A stretch of DNA of 64,000 nt. It comes from Phycisphaerae bacterium. GTDB taxonomy: Bacteria > Planctomycetota > Phycisphaerae > UBA1845 > UTPLA1. The stretch is from contig JAKLKO010000009.1 in NCBI GenBank assembly GCA_023150615.1, forward strand, positions 62,001-126,000, given 5' to 3'. A program made the translations under genes and the position numbers. Below the pieces are notes generated by a model. That model did no database searches. It was not told the origin of the DNA and worked only from the letters and a program-made list of their open reading frames with translations. Below are positions 44,831 to 54,900 of this stretch, piece after piece (position 1 is the first letter of the stretch; each line of letters begins with the position of its first letter).

Positions 44831-46663
44831 GTGTTCCCGCGCATCACGCCGGTCGTGGTCAGCGTCGTTCTGTCCGCTTTCTCGCCGTCGGCCCGGGCGC
44901 AGGCGGGGCGCGTTCCCGAAGGGCTGTCGGAGTCGGACTGGTCGGGCATTCGTGCGGCGTATCAGGCCCATCGTCACGCCGTCATTGCCGTCGATCGCGG
45001 CTGGTCCGCCCGTAACCCCGGCCAGCAATGGCGGACGCGCTTCGACGGCCGCGGCTTTCTGACCACGCCCGATGCGGGCGGCTGGGCCTGGGGATTGGAA
45101 CTGGTCGGCTACGGCCGCGAGGGCACAGAGCGCGTGATCGCCCATCCGAGCCGCGACCGCGAGGGAGCGGGTTCGCACCCGCCATGCGTGGATTCGCAAG
45201 GCGGGCGCGTGGCGTATCAATGGGACGACACGCTGACGGAATGGTACGTCAATGATGCGCGCGGGCTGGAGCACGGCTACACGGTGCAGGAACGGCCCGA
45301 GGCGCGTCATTCCCGCGGAAGCGGGAATCCAGCAGATCGCGCGGGCTTGCTCCAATTCACCCTCGCCGTCCGCGGCGACCTGCGTCCGCGGGTCAGCGGC
45401 GACGGGCGCGACGTCACGTTCGTCAACGACGCCGGCGCGGCGGTGGTGAACTATGCCGGGCTGAAGGTGTTCGACGCGACGGGCGCGGCGGTGCCGGCGT
45501 GGTTCGAGGTGGACAGCGGCCCGGAGTCGGCCGCCGCGCGAGTGGTCCGCCCAGTGGACCCCACGCCATTCGTCCGCATCGTCGTGGATGATTCGGACGC
45601 CGTCTATCCGCTGACCGTAGATCCCATCGCCCAGCAGGCCTACCTCAAGGCCTCGAACACCAATGTGAACGACCAGTTCGGCTGGTCGGTGGCCGTCAGC
45701 GGCGACACGGTGGTGGTCGGCGCGCCTTTTGAGGACAGCAGCGCCACGGGCGTGAACGGCGACGGGGCCGACAATAGCGTCCTCGATTCCGGCGCGGCCT
45801 ACGTCTTCGTCCGCAGCGGCACGACGTGGAGCCAGCAGGCGTATCTGAAGGCCTCGAACACCGATGCGAACGACCAGTTCGGCTACTCAGTGGCCGTCTC
45901 GGGCGACACGGCGGTGGTCGGGGCGTATTTCGAGGACAGCAGCGCCACGGGGGTGAACGGTAACGAGGCCGACAACAGCGCCACCGATTCCGGCGCGGCC
46001 TACGTCTTCGTCCGCGGCGGCGGAGTCTGGACCCAGCAGGCCTACCTCAAGGCCTCGAACACCGGGGCGAGTGACCTGTTCGGCAACTCGGTGGCCGTCT
46101 CGGGCAACACGCTAGTGGTCGCGGCGTTCGCTGAGGACAGCAGCGCCACGGGCATCGACGGCAACCAGGCCGACGACAGCACCGGCAACTCCGGCGCGGC
46201 CTATGTCTTCGTTCGCAGCGGCGGGGTGTGGAGCCAGCAGGCCTACCTCAAGGCCTCGAACACCGGGGCGAGCGACCAGTTCGGCTGGTGGGTGGCCGTC
46301 AGCAACGATACGGTGGTGGTCGGGGTGCCATTAGAGGACAGCAACGCCACGGGCATCGACGGCAACCAGGCCGACAACAGCGCCACCGATTCCGGCGCGG
46401 CCTACGTCTTTACCGGCCTCGGGCTGACCGACTCGGAGGGCGACGGCGTGCCCGACGAATCGGACAACTGCCCGCTCATTGCCAACCCCGATCAGGCCGA
46501 TGCCGACGGCGACGGCGTAGGCGACGCCTGCGACGCATGCCCCAATACGCTCGCCGGCCTGCCGGTCGGCTGCACCGGTCGACCGCTGCGCGACTGCAAC
46601 GGCGACTGCCTGGTGGACGGTGCGGACGTTCAGTGCATCGTCAACGAACTGCTTGGACAGTGA
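44831..46663 (+). CDS. Secreted FG-GAP repeat protein with thrombospondin-3 and dockerin-like end
   Basis: A 610-residue exported protein. GTG 44831 is chosen because GGAGGG lies just upstream and the next residues form a signal peptide ending SARAQA; the frame is open earlier. Residues about 25-265 are a beta domain. Four tandem FG-GAP-type units ([20 protein letters not shown] ... AAYVFVRSG) follow in a seven-bladed-propeller style array. Next come thrombospondin-3-like Asp loops ([16 protein letters not shown]) and a dockerin-like end ([14 protein letters not shown]). Two genome repeats are inserted in frame in the N-terminal domain. Likely a surface protein; ligand unknown. Confidence 0.82.
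   Translation: MFPRITPVVVSVVLSAFSPSARAQAGRVPEGLSESDWSGIRAAYQAHRHAVIAVDRGWSARNPGQQWRTRFDGRGFLTTPDAGGWAWGLELVGYGREGTERVIAHPSRDREGAGSHPPCVDSQGGRVAYQWDDTLTEWYVNDARGLEHGYTVQERPEARHSRGSGNPADRAGLLQFTLAVRGDLRPRVSGDGRDVTFVNDAGAAVVNYAGLKVFDATGAAVPAWFEVDSGPESAAARVVRPVDPTPFVRIVVDDSDAVYPLTVDPIAQQAYLKASNTNVNDQFGWSVAVSGDTVVVGAPFEDSSATGVNGDGADNSVLDSGAAYVFVRSGTTWSQQAYLKASNTDANDQFGYSVAVSGDTAVVGAYFEDSSATGVNGNEADNSATDSGAAYVFVRGGGVWTQQAYLKASNTGASDLFGNSVAVSGNTLVVAAFAEDSSATGIDGNQADDSTGNSGAAYVFVRSGGVWSQQAYLKASNTGASDQFGWWVAVSNDTVVVGVPLEDSNATGIDGNQADNSATDSGAAYVFTGLGLTDSEGDGVPDESDNCPLIANPDQADADGDGVGDACDACPNTLAGLPVGCTGRPLRDCNGDCLVDGADVQCIVNELLGQ
45148..45170. repeat. Arg-Asp-Arg-Glu-Gly-Ala-coding genome repeat inside the FG-GAP gene
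   Basis: GAGCCGCGACCGCGAGGGAG and the next bases encode SRDREGAGS in frame. This short sequence is, from memory, a widely repeated element in planctomycete genomes that is often read through in coding regions. It interrupts the expected beta domain of the host protein. Confidence 0.5.
45309..45328. repeat. ATTCCCGC/GCGGGAAT REP palindrome inside the FG-GAP gene
   Basis: A perfect eight-base inverted repeat with a GGAA loop, embedded in the common bacterial element GTCATTCCCGC...GCGGGAATCCAG. It is in frame and encodes [14 protein letters not shown], a segment that looks foreign to the surrounding beta-rich sequence. Confidence 0.75.
45635..46438 (+). repeat. Four tandem 201-bp FG-GAP coding repeats
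   Basis: The motif CAGGCCTACCTCAAGGCCTC (with small changes) recurs at 45635, 45836, 46037 and 46238, exactly 201 bases apart, each unit encoding 67 residues. Nucleotide identity between units is high, so the array arose by recent duplication and could change copy number by recombination or slippage. Confidence 0.88.
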
Positions 46664-46844
46664 ACCCAGGTAACTGGCTGCGACGGTATGGGGTCGGAAC
46701 CAGAGCGGTGCCGCCACCATCGTGCTGTTTCCGGGCGTATAAGTCTCGGCAAAACACTCGGCTTGCTCGCGTGAATCCGCGCGGTGTCGGTCGCAACGCC
46801 CGTGTACGCGACGCTGCGCACCCACCTGCCGAGCCAGACCCCCT

Positions 46845-47010
46845 GGAGCGCGCGAGCGCTTGAAGGTCTCCACGCTATGCGGCTGAAGGCCGTGCGCCTT
46901 CCAGATGCGCTGCACGCTCATGCGCGACAGCCCCGGGGCGCGGGCATCTTGACGCCAGCAGCGTCGGCCGGTTGAGTCCAAGTTCCTTGGCGATCACCTG
47001 ATTGGCCTCG
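46845..47010 (-). pseudogene. IS630-family transposase fragment
   Basis: On the minus strand, KELGLNRPTLLA (a helix-turn-helix piece) is followed, in another frame, by GLSRMSVQRIWKAHGLQPHS and VETFKRSR, the typical N-terminal region of IS630-family transposases. The part between these pieces in intact elements is missing, and the DDE catalytic domain is absent. The flanks (46664-46844 and 47011-47249) hold only short protein-like scraps, among them HDHDVAVELLVNGVTEG, which I cannot name. No terminal inverted repeats were found. Confidence 0.6.
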
Positions 47011-47249
47011 GTGGTGTTCAGGTCGACGATCCCGCGATCCTCGATGGGGTTGATCCAGTCGATGCGCGACTGGCAGGCGTGCTGGGCGTAGGAGCCGCGG
47101 ACCACGCCCTCGGTGACTCCGTTGACGAGGAGTTCGACGGCGACGTCGTGATCGTGCACGGCCGCGTTCGCCGACGTTATGCGGCCTAGCCGCGGCCAGA
47201 GCGTCGAATTGAACGACTCGCACGGGGGGTCACGCGCGGGGCGGGAGGG

Positions 47250-48806
47250 TCAGATTCTCAGTTCCGTCCCATCCGGTTCGCGGTAATAGACGTGGTAAAG
47301 GTCCTTGCGGCGATCGTACCAGGTGGTGACGGTTCCGGTGTGGCGCTGGCGGCGCAGCACCTCCAGATCGACGTCGTGCACGACGAGCGTTTCATCGTTC
47401 TCGCCGCTTTCGGCCGCGATGGCGTCCCGCGCGAAGGGGAAGTCGGCGGGCGTGTAAATGCCGGACTGGGCGTAGTGCACGTCGGCGTTCTCGACGAAGG
47501 GCAGGTTGCCCGTGCAGCCGGCGGTGGCGACGTAGATTTCGTTCTCGATGGCGCGGGCCTGGGCGCAGTGGCGGATGCGCAGGTAGCCGTGTCGCTCGTT
47601 GGTGTTGTAGGGCACAAAAAGGATTCGCGCGCCCTTGGCGACGGCGACGCGCGCCAGCTCGGGGAACTCGATGTCGTAGCAGATTAGGATGGCGATCTTG
47701 CCGCGGTCGGTATCGAAGATTTCTACCTTGCCGCCGGGCATGACGCCCCACCACTTGCGCTCGCTGGGGGTGATGTGGAGCTTGTACTGCTTGCCGACGC
47801 TGCCGTCGCGACGGAAGAGGAAGGAGACGTTGAAAAGGCAGTCGCCCTCGAGCACGAACTGGGAGCCGCCGATGATGTTGATGCTGTGGCCCATCGCGAG
47901 CTTTGAGAACATTTCGAGGTAGCGGGGCGTGTACTCGGCGAGGTCGCGCGCGGCCAGGCCGGGGCGCTTGTCGGGGACCAGGGAGAGCAACTGCGTGGTG
48001 AACAACTCGGGAAAGAGCACGAAGTCAGCCTTGAAGTCCGAGGCGGTGTCGACGAAAAACTCGCATTGCTTGGCGAACTCGTCAAAGTCGCGGACGGCGC
48101 GCATTTCGTACTGGACGAGGCTGATGCGCGCCAGCGAGACGGCGCGAAAGCGGCGCTGCGACGCGCCGGTATGGTCGAGGTTGGTCCATTCGAGAAAGGT
48201 GGCGTAGCCGCGCGAGTCCTGGTCCGAGGGCAGGTAGTCCGGAATGAGGCCCTTAAGCGTGAAGCCGTTGGCCAGTTGAACGGTCAGGACGGGGTCGACC
48301 AGTTCCTTGTGAATGACGCGCTCGACGTATTCCCGCGCGGACATCTTGTCGGCGTGCGCCCCGTATCCCGGGATGCGCCCGGCGATGATGATGCGGCGGA
48401 GGTTCTTGTCGCGGCAGAGTTCTTTCCGCACCTCGTACAGCCGCCGGGCGAGCTTCATGCCGCGGAACGATGGATCGACCATGATCTCGATGCCGTACAG
48501 CGTGTCGCCCTCCGGATTGTGGTTGCGGATGTAGCCCGACTCGGAAATCTCCTTCCAGTTGTGCCAGTCGTCGTAGTCGTCGAAGTCCACGATCAGGTTG
48601 CACGTGGAGGCGACGATTTGGCCATCCAGCTCGATGCAGAGCTGGCCGTCGGGGAAGAGATTGAGCTGGCTTTCGATCTGCTCCTTTTTCCAGGGCTGCA
48701 TGCCGGGGAAGCAGCGCGTGGCCATGTCGCGGATGACCTCGTAATCCTCGACGCGGATGGGGCGTATGACGATCCGCTGCGGGGAAATCTCGTGTTCGTC
48801 GGTCAT
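47250..48806 (-). CDS. GNAT acetyltransferase-nitrilase superfamily fusion
   Basis: A 518-residue two-domain enzyme. Residues about 10-215 are a GNAT domain ([19 protein letters not shown], then [20 protein letters not shown] with the acetyl-CoA loop). Residues about 225-500 are a carbon-nitrogen hydrolase with the Glu-Lys-Cys triad in [20 protein letters not shown] and [11 protein letters not shown]. This fusion is a known branch of the nitrilase superfamily; its amide substrate is not known to me. It appears monocistronic and lies between the IS630 scar and a UspA fragment. Confidence 0.9.
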   Translation of the reverse strand: MTDEHEISPQRIVIRPIRVEDYEVIRDMATRCFPGMQPWKKEQIESQLNLFPDGQLCIELDGQIVASTCNLIVDFDDYDDWHNWKEISESGYIRNHNPEGDTLYGIEIMVDPSFRGMKLARRLYEVRKELCRDKNLRRIIIAGRIPGYGAHADKMSAREYVERVIHKELVDPVLTVQLANGFTLKGLIPDYLPSDQDSRGYATFLEWTNLDHTGASQRRFRAVSLARISLVQYEMRAVRDFDEFAKQCEFFVDTASDFKADFVLFPELFTTQLLSLVPDKRPGLAARDLAEYTPRYLEMFSKLAMGHSINIIGGSQFVLEGDCLFNVSFLFRRDGSVGKQYKLHITPSERKWWGVMPGGKVEIFDTDRGKIAILICYDIEFPELARVAVAKGARILFVPYNTNERHGYLRIRHCAQARAIENEIYVATAGCTGNLPFVENADVHYAQSGIYTPADFPFARDAIAAESGENDETLVVHDVDLEVLRRQRHTGTVTTWYDRRKDLYHVYYREPDGTELRI

Positions 48807-48915
48807 CGGGCACCTCGTGAGGGCGGGCCGTCCCTGGACCCGCGGTCCTTGTGGGCATGATAATGGCGCATGGACGGACCGGGCCAGCGGCGCGGGGCGT
48901 TACCGGGAGCAAGAC

Positions 48916-48975
48916 ATGGCGGCATTTCAAGGATTGCTCGTGCCGACGGATTTCTCGGAGTTGTCGGCCCACGCA
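48916..48975 (+). pseudogene. Truncated universal stress protein (N-terminal 20 codons)
   Basis: ATG 48916 begins MAAFQGLLVPTDFSELSAHA, the first strand and loop of a UspA domain, after CGGGAGC. The homology stops abruptly after 20 residues and the sequence passes into Gly-codon-rich (minus strand) low complexity. This is a deletion scar, so no functional protein is expected. Confidence 0.7.
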
Positions 48976-49014
48976 TCCATCGGCCGGACGGACGAGCGTG
49001 CCGTAGAGCAGGCA

Positions 49015-49160
49015 GTTGCCACCGCCTCCTCCACGACCAGCGCCGCCAGACCCGCCGCCTGAGCCTCCGCCTCCGCCTCCACCCGACCCACCGCCGCCGC
49101 AACCACCGCCCGACCCACCGCCGGAACCGCCCGAACCGCCGCCGCTTCCAGAGGCAACGC
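49015..49160 (-). repeat. Low-complexity Gly/Ser-coding tract
   Basis: On the minus strand the tract reads as a Gly/Ser run (units such as GGGSGGGSGG) of about 45 residues followed by NCLLYGTLVRPADGC; on the plus strand it reads as polyproline. It looks like the remnant C-terminal or linker part of a lost secreted-type protein joined to the UspA fragment. From 49161 to 49662 I find no supported gene; all frames are degenerate. Confidence 0.5.
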
Positions 49161-49409
49161 GACCATCCTCGAAACCGTGTCTCGCGCGCGACAGAGACTT
49201 TTTTCGATGTCTCGTTCGCTCGGGCGAACGGAACCCTGCGATATAACCCGCGGGTCGGAACAGGCGAGAGACTCAGAGACTTCCGCCCGCGGAGCGCCGC
49301 CGAGCTGCGGGAAGCGTACCTCCGTGAGCGCGCGTGCCTGCTCAGGCGAGGCCCCCGGCGGCCGTGGGCCGTTGCGAACTCCTTGCGAATTCTTGCGATA
49401 GAAACGACA

Positions 49410-49435
49410 ACGCCCAGGCGTCTCTGCCTGGGCGT
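49410..49435. terminator. Strong hairpin, possible bidirectional terminator
   Basis: ACGCCCAGGC (49410-49419) pairs perfectly with GCCTGGGCGT (49426-49435) around a six-base loop. There is no T-run on either side. It lies at the border between the scarred segment and the cas operon, about 230 bases after the cas2 stop, and may end cas2 transcription. Confidence 0.45.
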
Positions 49436-49662
49436 CGTGCGTTAACCAGCAGGTCGCATCATTTCGACGCGACTTTTCAACTAGCGGGGGCAGGCGTCGC
49501 AAACAACCCGCGACCGCAAAAGGCCGCCACAAACGCCGCCAGGGCCGATGTCGGCGGCTCGATCTTGGTCTTTCCATTCCGCTGGGGGCCGCAGGGGGTG
49601 GAAGATGCCGCGTAATGGTTAACCAGCTGGCTCCAAGTTGGGCTGAGGCAACCAGCCCCCGA

Positions 49663-49953
49663 TCAAATGACCACCACGCCGTTCTCATGTTCGGGCAGAG
49701 TCGGCCCGAGCGTCGTGGCGGCCTCGCGGGCGGCCTCCTCGTTGGAGCCCAGGTCGACGATCAGCACCTGGTCCACCTTGAGGTTGACGACTTCGCGCAG
49801 AGCATTCTCCATCCGAACCCGGTCGATGGCCTTTAGAGTGCAGTAAAACACCGAGTACTGCCAAGCCTCTCCGTAGGCCTTCATAGTCTTATACGTGCGG
49901 CGGAGGCGCTTTGGGTCGCGGATGTCGTAGCAGACCAGGTAGCAGCGGCGCAT
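49663..49953 (-). CDS. cas2: CRISPR-associated endonuclease Cas2
   Basis: A 96-residue Cas2 from ATG 49953 (a GTG just before it is also possible). The first strand is RRCYLVCYDIRDPKRLRRTY with the conserved Asp in YDI, followed by WQYSVFYCTL. Cas2 dimerises and bridges two Cas1 dimers during spacer acquisition. It follows the cas4-cas1 gene by 94 bases on the same strand. Length and motifs are complete. Confidence 0.94.
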   Translation of the reverse strand: MRRCYLVCYDIRDPKRLRRTYKTMKAYGEAWQYSVFYCTLKAIDRVRMENALREVVNLKVDQVLIVDLGSNEEAAREAATTLGPTLPEHENGVVVI

Positions 49954-50047
49954 CACAAATCTCTGTAGTATCTTCGCGTCAATTCGCCGAACGTCGTTCC
50001 TTCTTTGCCCCCGAGCGGCACCCGCTCCCTCGCGTTCGCGGCTCTGA

Positions 50048-51847
50048 CTACCGTGTCGTTAGGAAGGCGAGCGTCGGCACCTCGCCGAGCAGCCAGGCGG
50101 CGATCAGCCGCGCGTGTAGCATGATCATTCGGCGGTAGCTCAGGCGGTACTCGAAGACCGGATGCGTCACCTCCGTGTCCATCCGCCGGCCGTAGGTGGA
50201 GAAGAACGCCTTGCGGCCGGCGTCGGTCAGGGCACATCCCGCCGCGGTGCTCAGGAAATGCCCATCGACCAGTTCTCCCCGATTGAACGCCGAGACGGCA
50301 ACCGAATCCGCGATTAAGGGGCGGAACGGCTCCATCAAATCCAGTGCCATCGCCGGCCGCCCGGGGCGTGTGGAGTGCAGGGCCGCCAGCGTCGGTTCGA
50401 GGCTGGCCAATCGGCAGGCCGCGGTGCACTCGTGCGTGAGCATCGAGTACGCGAAGGACAGTACGGCGTTGATCGGATCGGGCGGCGGGCGGCGCCGGCG
50501 GCCGTTAGCTTCGAAGCGATCAGCGATCTCCTTAACGCCCTCCTTAAACATGCCCGCGAAGTGCCTGAAGTAGATGGCGGCCGCGTTGCCTTCATGGCCG
50601 CGCAGCTCGTCGATGGTTGCGGCGTTTTCGCTGGCGCTGACGCATTCCTGGAGGTCTGCGGCGGTTCGCGTCGGCAGATCGGCATGGTTCCGCATCAAGA
50701 GTGTGCGTTGATTGGCGATCTTCGCCACGGTGACAGCGCGAGCAAGTTCCAGCGCACTTTCGGGTCGATCCAGCACGCGGGCCTGCGCGGCACGAACGGC
50801 GGCGCTGGTTGGGCCCAGCGGGTCCATCATGGCGGTCAGTCTGCCGGCGGCGGTGAGGAAGGCGACCGGCACCTCCTGCTCGGCGAAGACGGTCAGCGCC
50901 TGCGTGGAGAGCTGCACGCCGCCGACGACCGCAAGCGATTCGATGTTCGCGAGCGGCAGCTCCTTCACGACCTCGCCATCCTTGTCAGTGACCCGCACGG
51001 ACTGGCCACGCACGCCGACGCGGACGCCCTCACGTTGAAGCACGACGTGGATGCCGTCATCACGCGGCGGCCAGAGTTTGCGGGGCGTCAGTTGTTCATC
51101 GACCGGCTGGCCGGCTACGGTCAGCGTGGTAAGGCGCTGGTGATTGATCTCGTCGGGCAGGCAGATCGGCTGGAGCGAGCAGCGCGGGCAGCGCGGATCG
51201 TTGACCAGCGGCGGCGGTCGCGGACCGGCTGCATCGCGCTTGGCCGCTTCGAGTTCGGCCAGGGCATCGCGTCGCAGGCCGTCGTCGACCGGCACGCGCA
51301 GCCGGAGCCTCTCCGCCGCGTAATAGAGATAGGCCTCGGGCACTGCGTACCCGGCCTCCTCCAGGAGTAGCACCTGGAGGCCGAGTTGCACGCGGTCCGT
51401 CGGCCACGGTTCGGGGCCGGGCAGCAGCCGCGGCTCTTCCATCAACTCGTCGACTGGTTCATCGACCTGGCCGCCGCCATCACGTCGAGGCCTGCCCTTG
51501 CGGTATTCGACCGGAACCGCGACGTTGCCGTTGACCTCGGCGAGGTCGAGCGTCGCAGTCAGCCCGAGCCGCTCGCTGGTTAGCGCCAGGCTGCGAACCG
51601 AGCGGGGGCGGTCGGGGTCGCTTTCGCACGCTTCAAGCTTCTCCGTCGTTTTGCACCCGTCGCCCTTGTCCTTCGGACACGGTTCGGGGCTCGCGGCGCT
51701 GGGCCGATCCACACGCTGGTGTGTGCCTTTGCCTTGTTCGGTATCAGCGCTGGGCGCGAAGACCCCCTCCACCGTCATGTAATAGAAGAGCCGAGGGCAG
51801 TAGGCGTGCTCGGCGACCCCCCGGGCTGGCCAGAGTTCCTTATCCAC
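50048..51847 (-). CDS. cas4-cas1: Cas4-Cas1 fusion protein
   Basis: A 599-residue fusion from GTG 51847. Residues 1-235 are Cas4: EHAYCPRLFYY (C17) and the distal cluster CPRCSLQPIC (C220, C223, C229) would ligate a 4Fe-4S cluster; Cas4 trims prespacers and selects PAM. Residues about 236-599 are Cas1: catalytic E419 in RGHEGNAAAIYF, H491 in LAALHSTRPG, D503 in ALDLMEPFRP. This fusion is characteristic of type I-G (I-U) loci. It is divergent from cas3, with a 137-bp shared upstream region. All catalytic residues are present, so adaptation is probably functional. Confidence 0.95.
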   Translation of the reverse strand: MDKELWPARGVAEHAYCPRLFYYMTVEGVFAPSADTEQGKGTHQRVDRPSAASPEPCPKDKGDGCKTTEKLEACESDPDRPRSVRSLALTSERLGLTATLDLAEVNGNVAVPVEYRKGRPRRDGGGQVDEPVDELMEEPRLLPGPEPWPTDRVQLGLQVLLLEEAGYAVPEAYLYYAAERLRLRVPVDDGLRRDALAELEAAKRDAAGPRPPPLVNDPRCPRCSLQPICLPDEINHQRLTTLTVAGQPVDEQLTPRKLWPPRDDGIHVVLQREGVRVGVRGQSVRVTDKDGEVVKELPLANIESLAVVGGVQLSTQALTVFAEQEVPVAFLTAAGRLTAMMDPLGPTSAAVRAAQARVLDRPESALELARAVTVAKIANQRTLLMRNHADLPTRTAADLQECVSASENAATIDELRGHEGNAAAIYFRHFAGMFKEGVKEIADRFEANGRRRRPPPDPINAVLSFAYSMLTHECTAACRLASLEPTLAALHSTRPGRPAMALDLMEPFRPLIADSVAVSAFNRGELVDGHFLSTAAGCALTDAGRKAFFSTYGRRMDTEVTHPVFEYRLSYRRMIMLHARLIAAWLLGEVPTLAFLTTR

Positions 51848-51984
51848 ATATTGATCATCGGTCCCACTTCGGACCTGCGTTATGGGCAGGATGCCCCGCG
51901 AGGCGGCAGGGCGGTAATTCCGAGTCCATCACCCGATAACAGCGGGGTCGAGACCCAGGCCGAGGCGCGGTAATCTGATGGGCC

Positions 51985-54900
51985 ATGACGACGAACCGGC
52001 ATACAGTCTCTTTCGCGATATGCTTCGAGGCGCTGACCGGCTACGCCCCGCTGTGCTGGCAGAAGCGCCTGTTCGACCGGCTCGCGAACGGAAGCGTCCC
52101 GCCCGTCGTCGATCTCCCCACGGGGCTGGGCAAGACCTCCGTAATCCCGATCTGGCTGATCGCGTTGGCGCAGCCGGCGCCACGCAATAACCGCTGGCCG
52201 CGTCTGCCGCGCCGGCTGGTGTACATCGTGAATCGACGGACAGTCGTGGACCAGGCGACAGACGACGCGAAGCGCCTGCTCGGGTGCATTTACAGGTCCG
52301 GTCAGCTTGAACCCCTGTCCTGGGCGACGGCAAAAGCGATTACCGCTCTCGGGCTGAATGCTGAGCCCGCGATCCCGAAACAGCAGGCGCCCATCGTGGC
52401 CACGCTCCGGAAGGCTCTGGCCGATTTGAGCGCCGACGACACCGCCGCGCCGCTGGCCGTCAGCACGCTCCGTGGCGAGTTGGCCGACAACGGCGAGTGG
52501 AAAGTCAACCCCGCCCGGCCGGCGATCATCATCGGCACGATCGACATGATCGGCAGCAAGTTGCTCTTCTCCGGGTACGGCGACGAGCGTTACGGCCGCG
52601 CCCACCACGCCGGGCTGATCGGCCAGGACGCGCTGATCGTGCATGACGAAGCACACCTGTCGCCGGCGTTCGACGCGCTCCTGGCGTCGACAGAAGTCGA
52701 GCAGAAACGAACGAAAGAGGCGCGACCCGTGCACGTCATGAGGCTGTCAGCGACCACGCGCGCGGACGGAAATGCTGGGAAATCGAGAGAACAGCACTTA
52801 ACGATCGAAGGTGATGACTACGCCGATGGAATCGTGTCACAGCGTTTGAACGCAAAGAAGACGCTTCGGTTCACCGATGCGGAAAAGGACAAGGATGTCC
52901 ACTGCATCGTTGGCGTGGCCGTCAAGCTGGGAGAAGAGCGCCAACGAGTCCTTGTCTACGTTCGGTCGCCGGAAACGGCGCAAGAGGTCGTGAAGGGGCT
53001 CCGGAAAAAGCTAGGTGATGGGAGCGACGGCCGCGTCGGGCTGCTCACCGGCACGATCCGCGGCTACGAGCGCGACCAATTGGCCGAGAGCGACCTGTTC
53101 AGAGCATTTCGGTCCGACCCGAATCGTCCGAGGCAGCTTGCGCAGACGCTCTATCTGGTCTCGACATCAGCCGGCGAGGTCGGCGCGGACTGGGACGCCG
53201 ACCAACTGGTGTGCGACTTATCGACCCTCGACAGCATGGCCCAACGCTTCGGGCGCGTGAATCGGCTGGGCGGTGATGGCCGGTCTGCGCAAATTGTCGT
53301 TGTCATGGAGAAGTCGGCGGCGAAGCGGGCGAAATCCGGCGACGACACCGAGGACGGTGGGAAGGATGAGGCAGCCCGGCAAGGCAATAAGAAGGCCCCC
53401 AACGCGTATGAGGCGGCAGTGCTCAAGACGGGCGAGATCCTGCGTCGCGTCGTGGCCGACGGCGGCGACGTCTCCCCTGCGAGGCTCCGCAAAGTCATGG
53501 ACAGCCTCTCGAACGAGGACAGGCAGGCCGCATTCTCGCCGACGCCGAAGATCCTCCCCGCCACGGACATCCTGTTCGACCACTGGTCGCTCACGTCGAT
53601 CGCCGGTGAGTTGCCCGGTCGCCCCGAGGTAGGGCCCTACCTACACGGCGTGGCGGAGTGGGAGCCGCCGGAAACGCACGTCGCCTGGCGGGCGGATATC
53701 GCTCTGCTGGCGAGGGCCGGTGGCAAGGACGAACAAGGAGCCGACCTGCCCTGCTCAGCGGCGGAACTGGAACAGGTCTTCGACGTGTTCCCGCTGCGCG
53801 CCGTCGAGCAACTGCGTGATCGGACAGACCGCGTGCTGGATGAGTTGAGCAAGATTGCCAAGCGACAACCCGGCCAGCGCGTGGTCGTCATGAAGGCTGG
53901 CATGGTGAGATGGGCGACGCTCGAAGAACTCATCGCCGCGACTGACACGAAACGTCTCGCCTCATCCCCGCTGGCGTTCGCTACGCTGGTCATGCCAACG
54001 GAAGTTGGCGGGTTGTCGAGCAACGGCACGCTCCGGGGCGATCAGGCAGCGCCGAGCAACCCCGACGATCCGAATGCGCACCGTCGGCTGGATGTCGCCG
54101 AGTCGGCTTCCCCCAGCGGGAGCGACGGCCGCGATCGCCAGCGCGTGCAGGTCGGGGCCATCGGCCCAGAGTCGGTGGCGGAGGTCGGCGAGGATGAATC
54201 TGAACCGGAGACGGAGGACGGCGCGACTGGCACGAATGAGCGCGCCCTGGTCGGCGCGCCTGTTGTGCCCGGCTTCGTGCGGCGACTGGCCGTACCGCTG
54301 AGCAAGGACGAAAGCGACGACGGCGTCGAGCCGGCAACCATCGAGTACCGTCTTGCCAGGGGTCAGGCGCGAGAGCCGGGCAAGTGTGTGCAGCTGCGCA
54401 CGCACAACGACGCTGTCGCCGCGGCCGCGGAGCGAATGGCCTCCGCGCTTGGACTGCCCGATGACATTAAGAAGGCAGTCTCGCTCGCCGGGCGCATGCA
54501 CGACTTGGGCAAGGGCCGCGAGGTTTGGCAGCGATATGCCAACAACCCGCCGCCCCGACCCGTGTCCGACGAATGGCTGGCCGCGCGGATCGCCAAGAGC
54601 GACAAGTACGGGCACTGGAAGGCGCTCCGCGGCTATCGTCACGAGTTCGGCTCGCTCCACGACGCCGCGGCGGATGATGAAATCCGGTCTCTCGATTCCG
54701 ACACGCGCGACCTGGCGCTCCATCTCATCGCCGCGCACCACGGGTGGGCCCGTCCGCACTTCGAGCCGCGCCACTTCGACCCCGGCGACTCGGACGCGCC
54801 CCGCCCGACCACCGAGAACGAGAAGGCGGCCGTCGAGTCCATGCAGCGCTTTGGCCGTCTCCAGCAGCGTTACGGCCGCTGGGGTCTGGCGTGGCTGGAG

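Noticed and set aside
48970..49060. Hint/intein-like start after the Gly-rich tract (NCLLYGTLVRPADG on the minus strand)
   Set aside because: The C-x-x-x-G-T-x-V resemblance to Hint domains is short, and no further Hint motif follows before the UspA remnant.
49440..49630. GTTAACCAGC repeated at about 49442 and 49618 as CRISPR repeat remnants
   Set aside because: Only two copies of a ten-base match 177 bases apart, without similarity beyond it; too short for CRISPR repeats.
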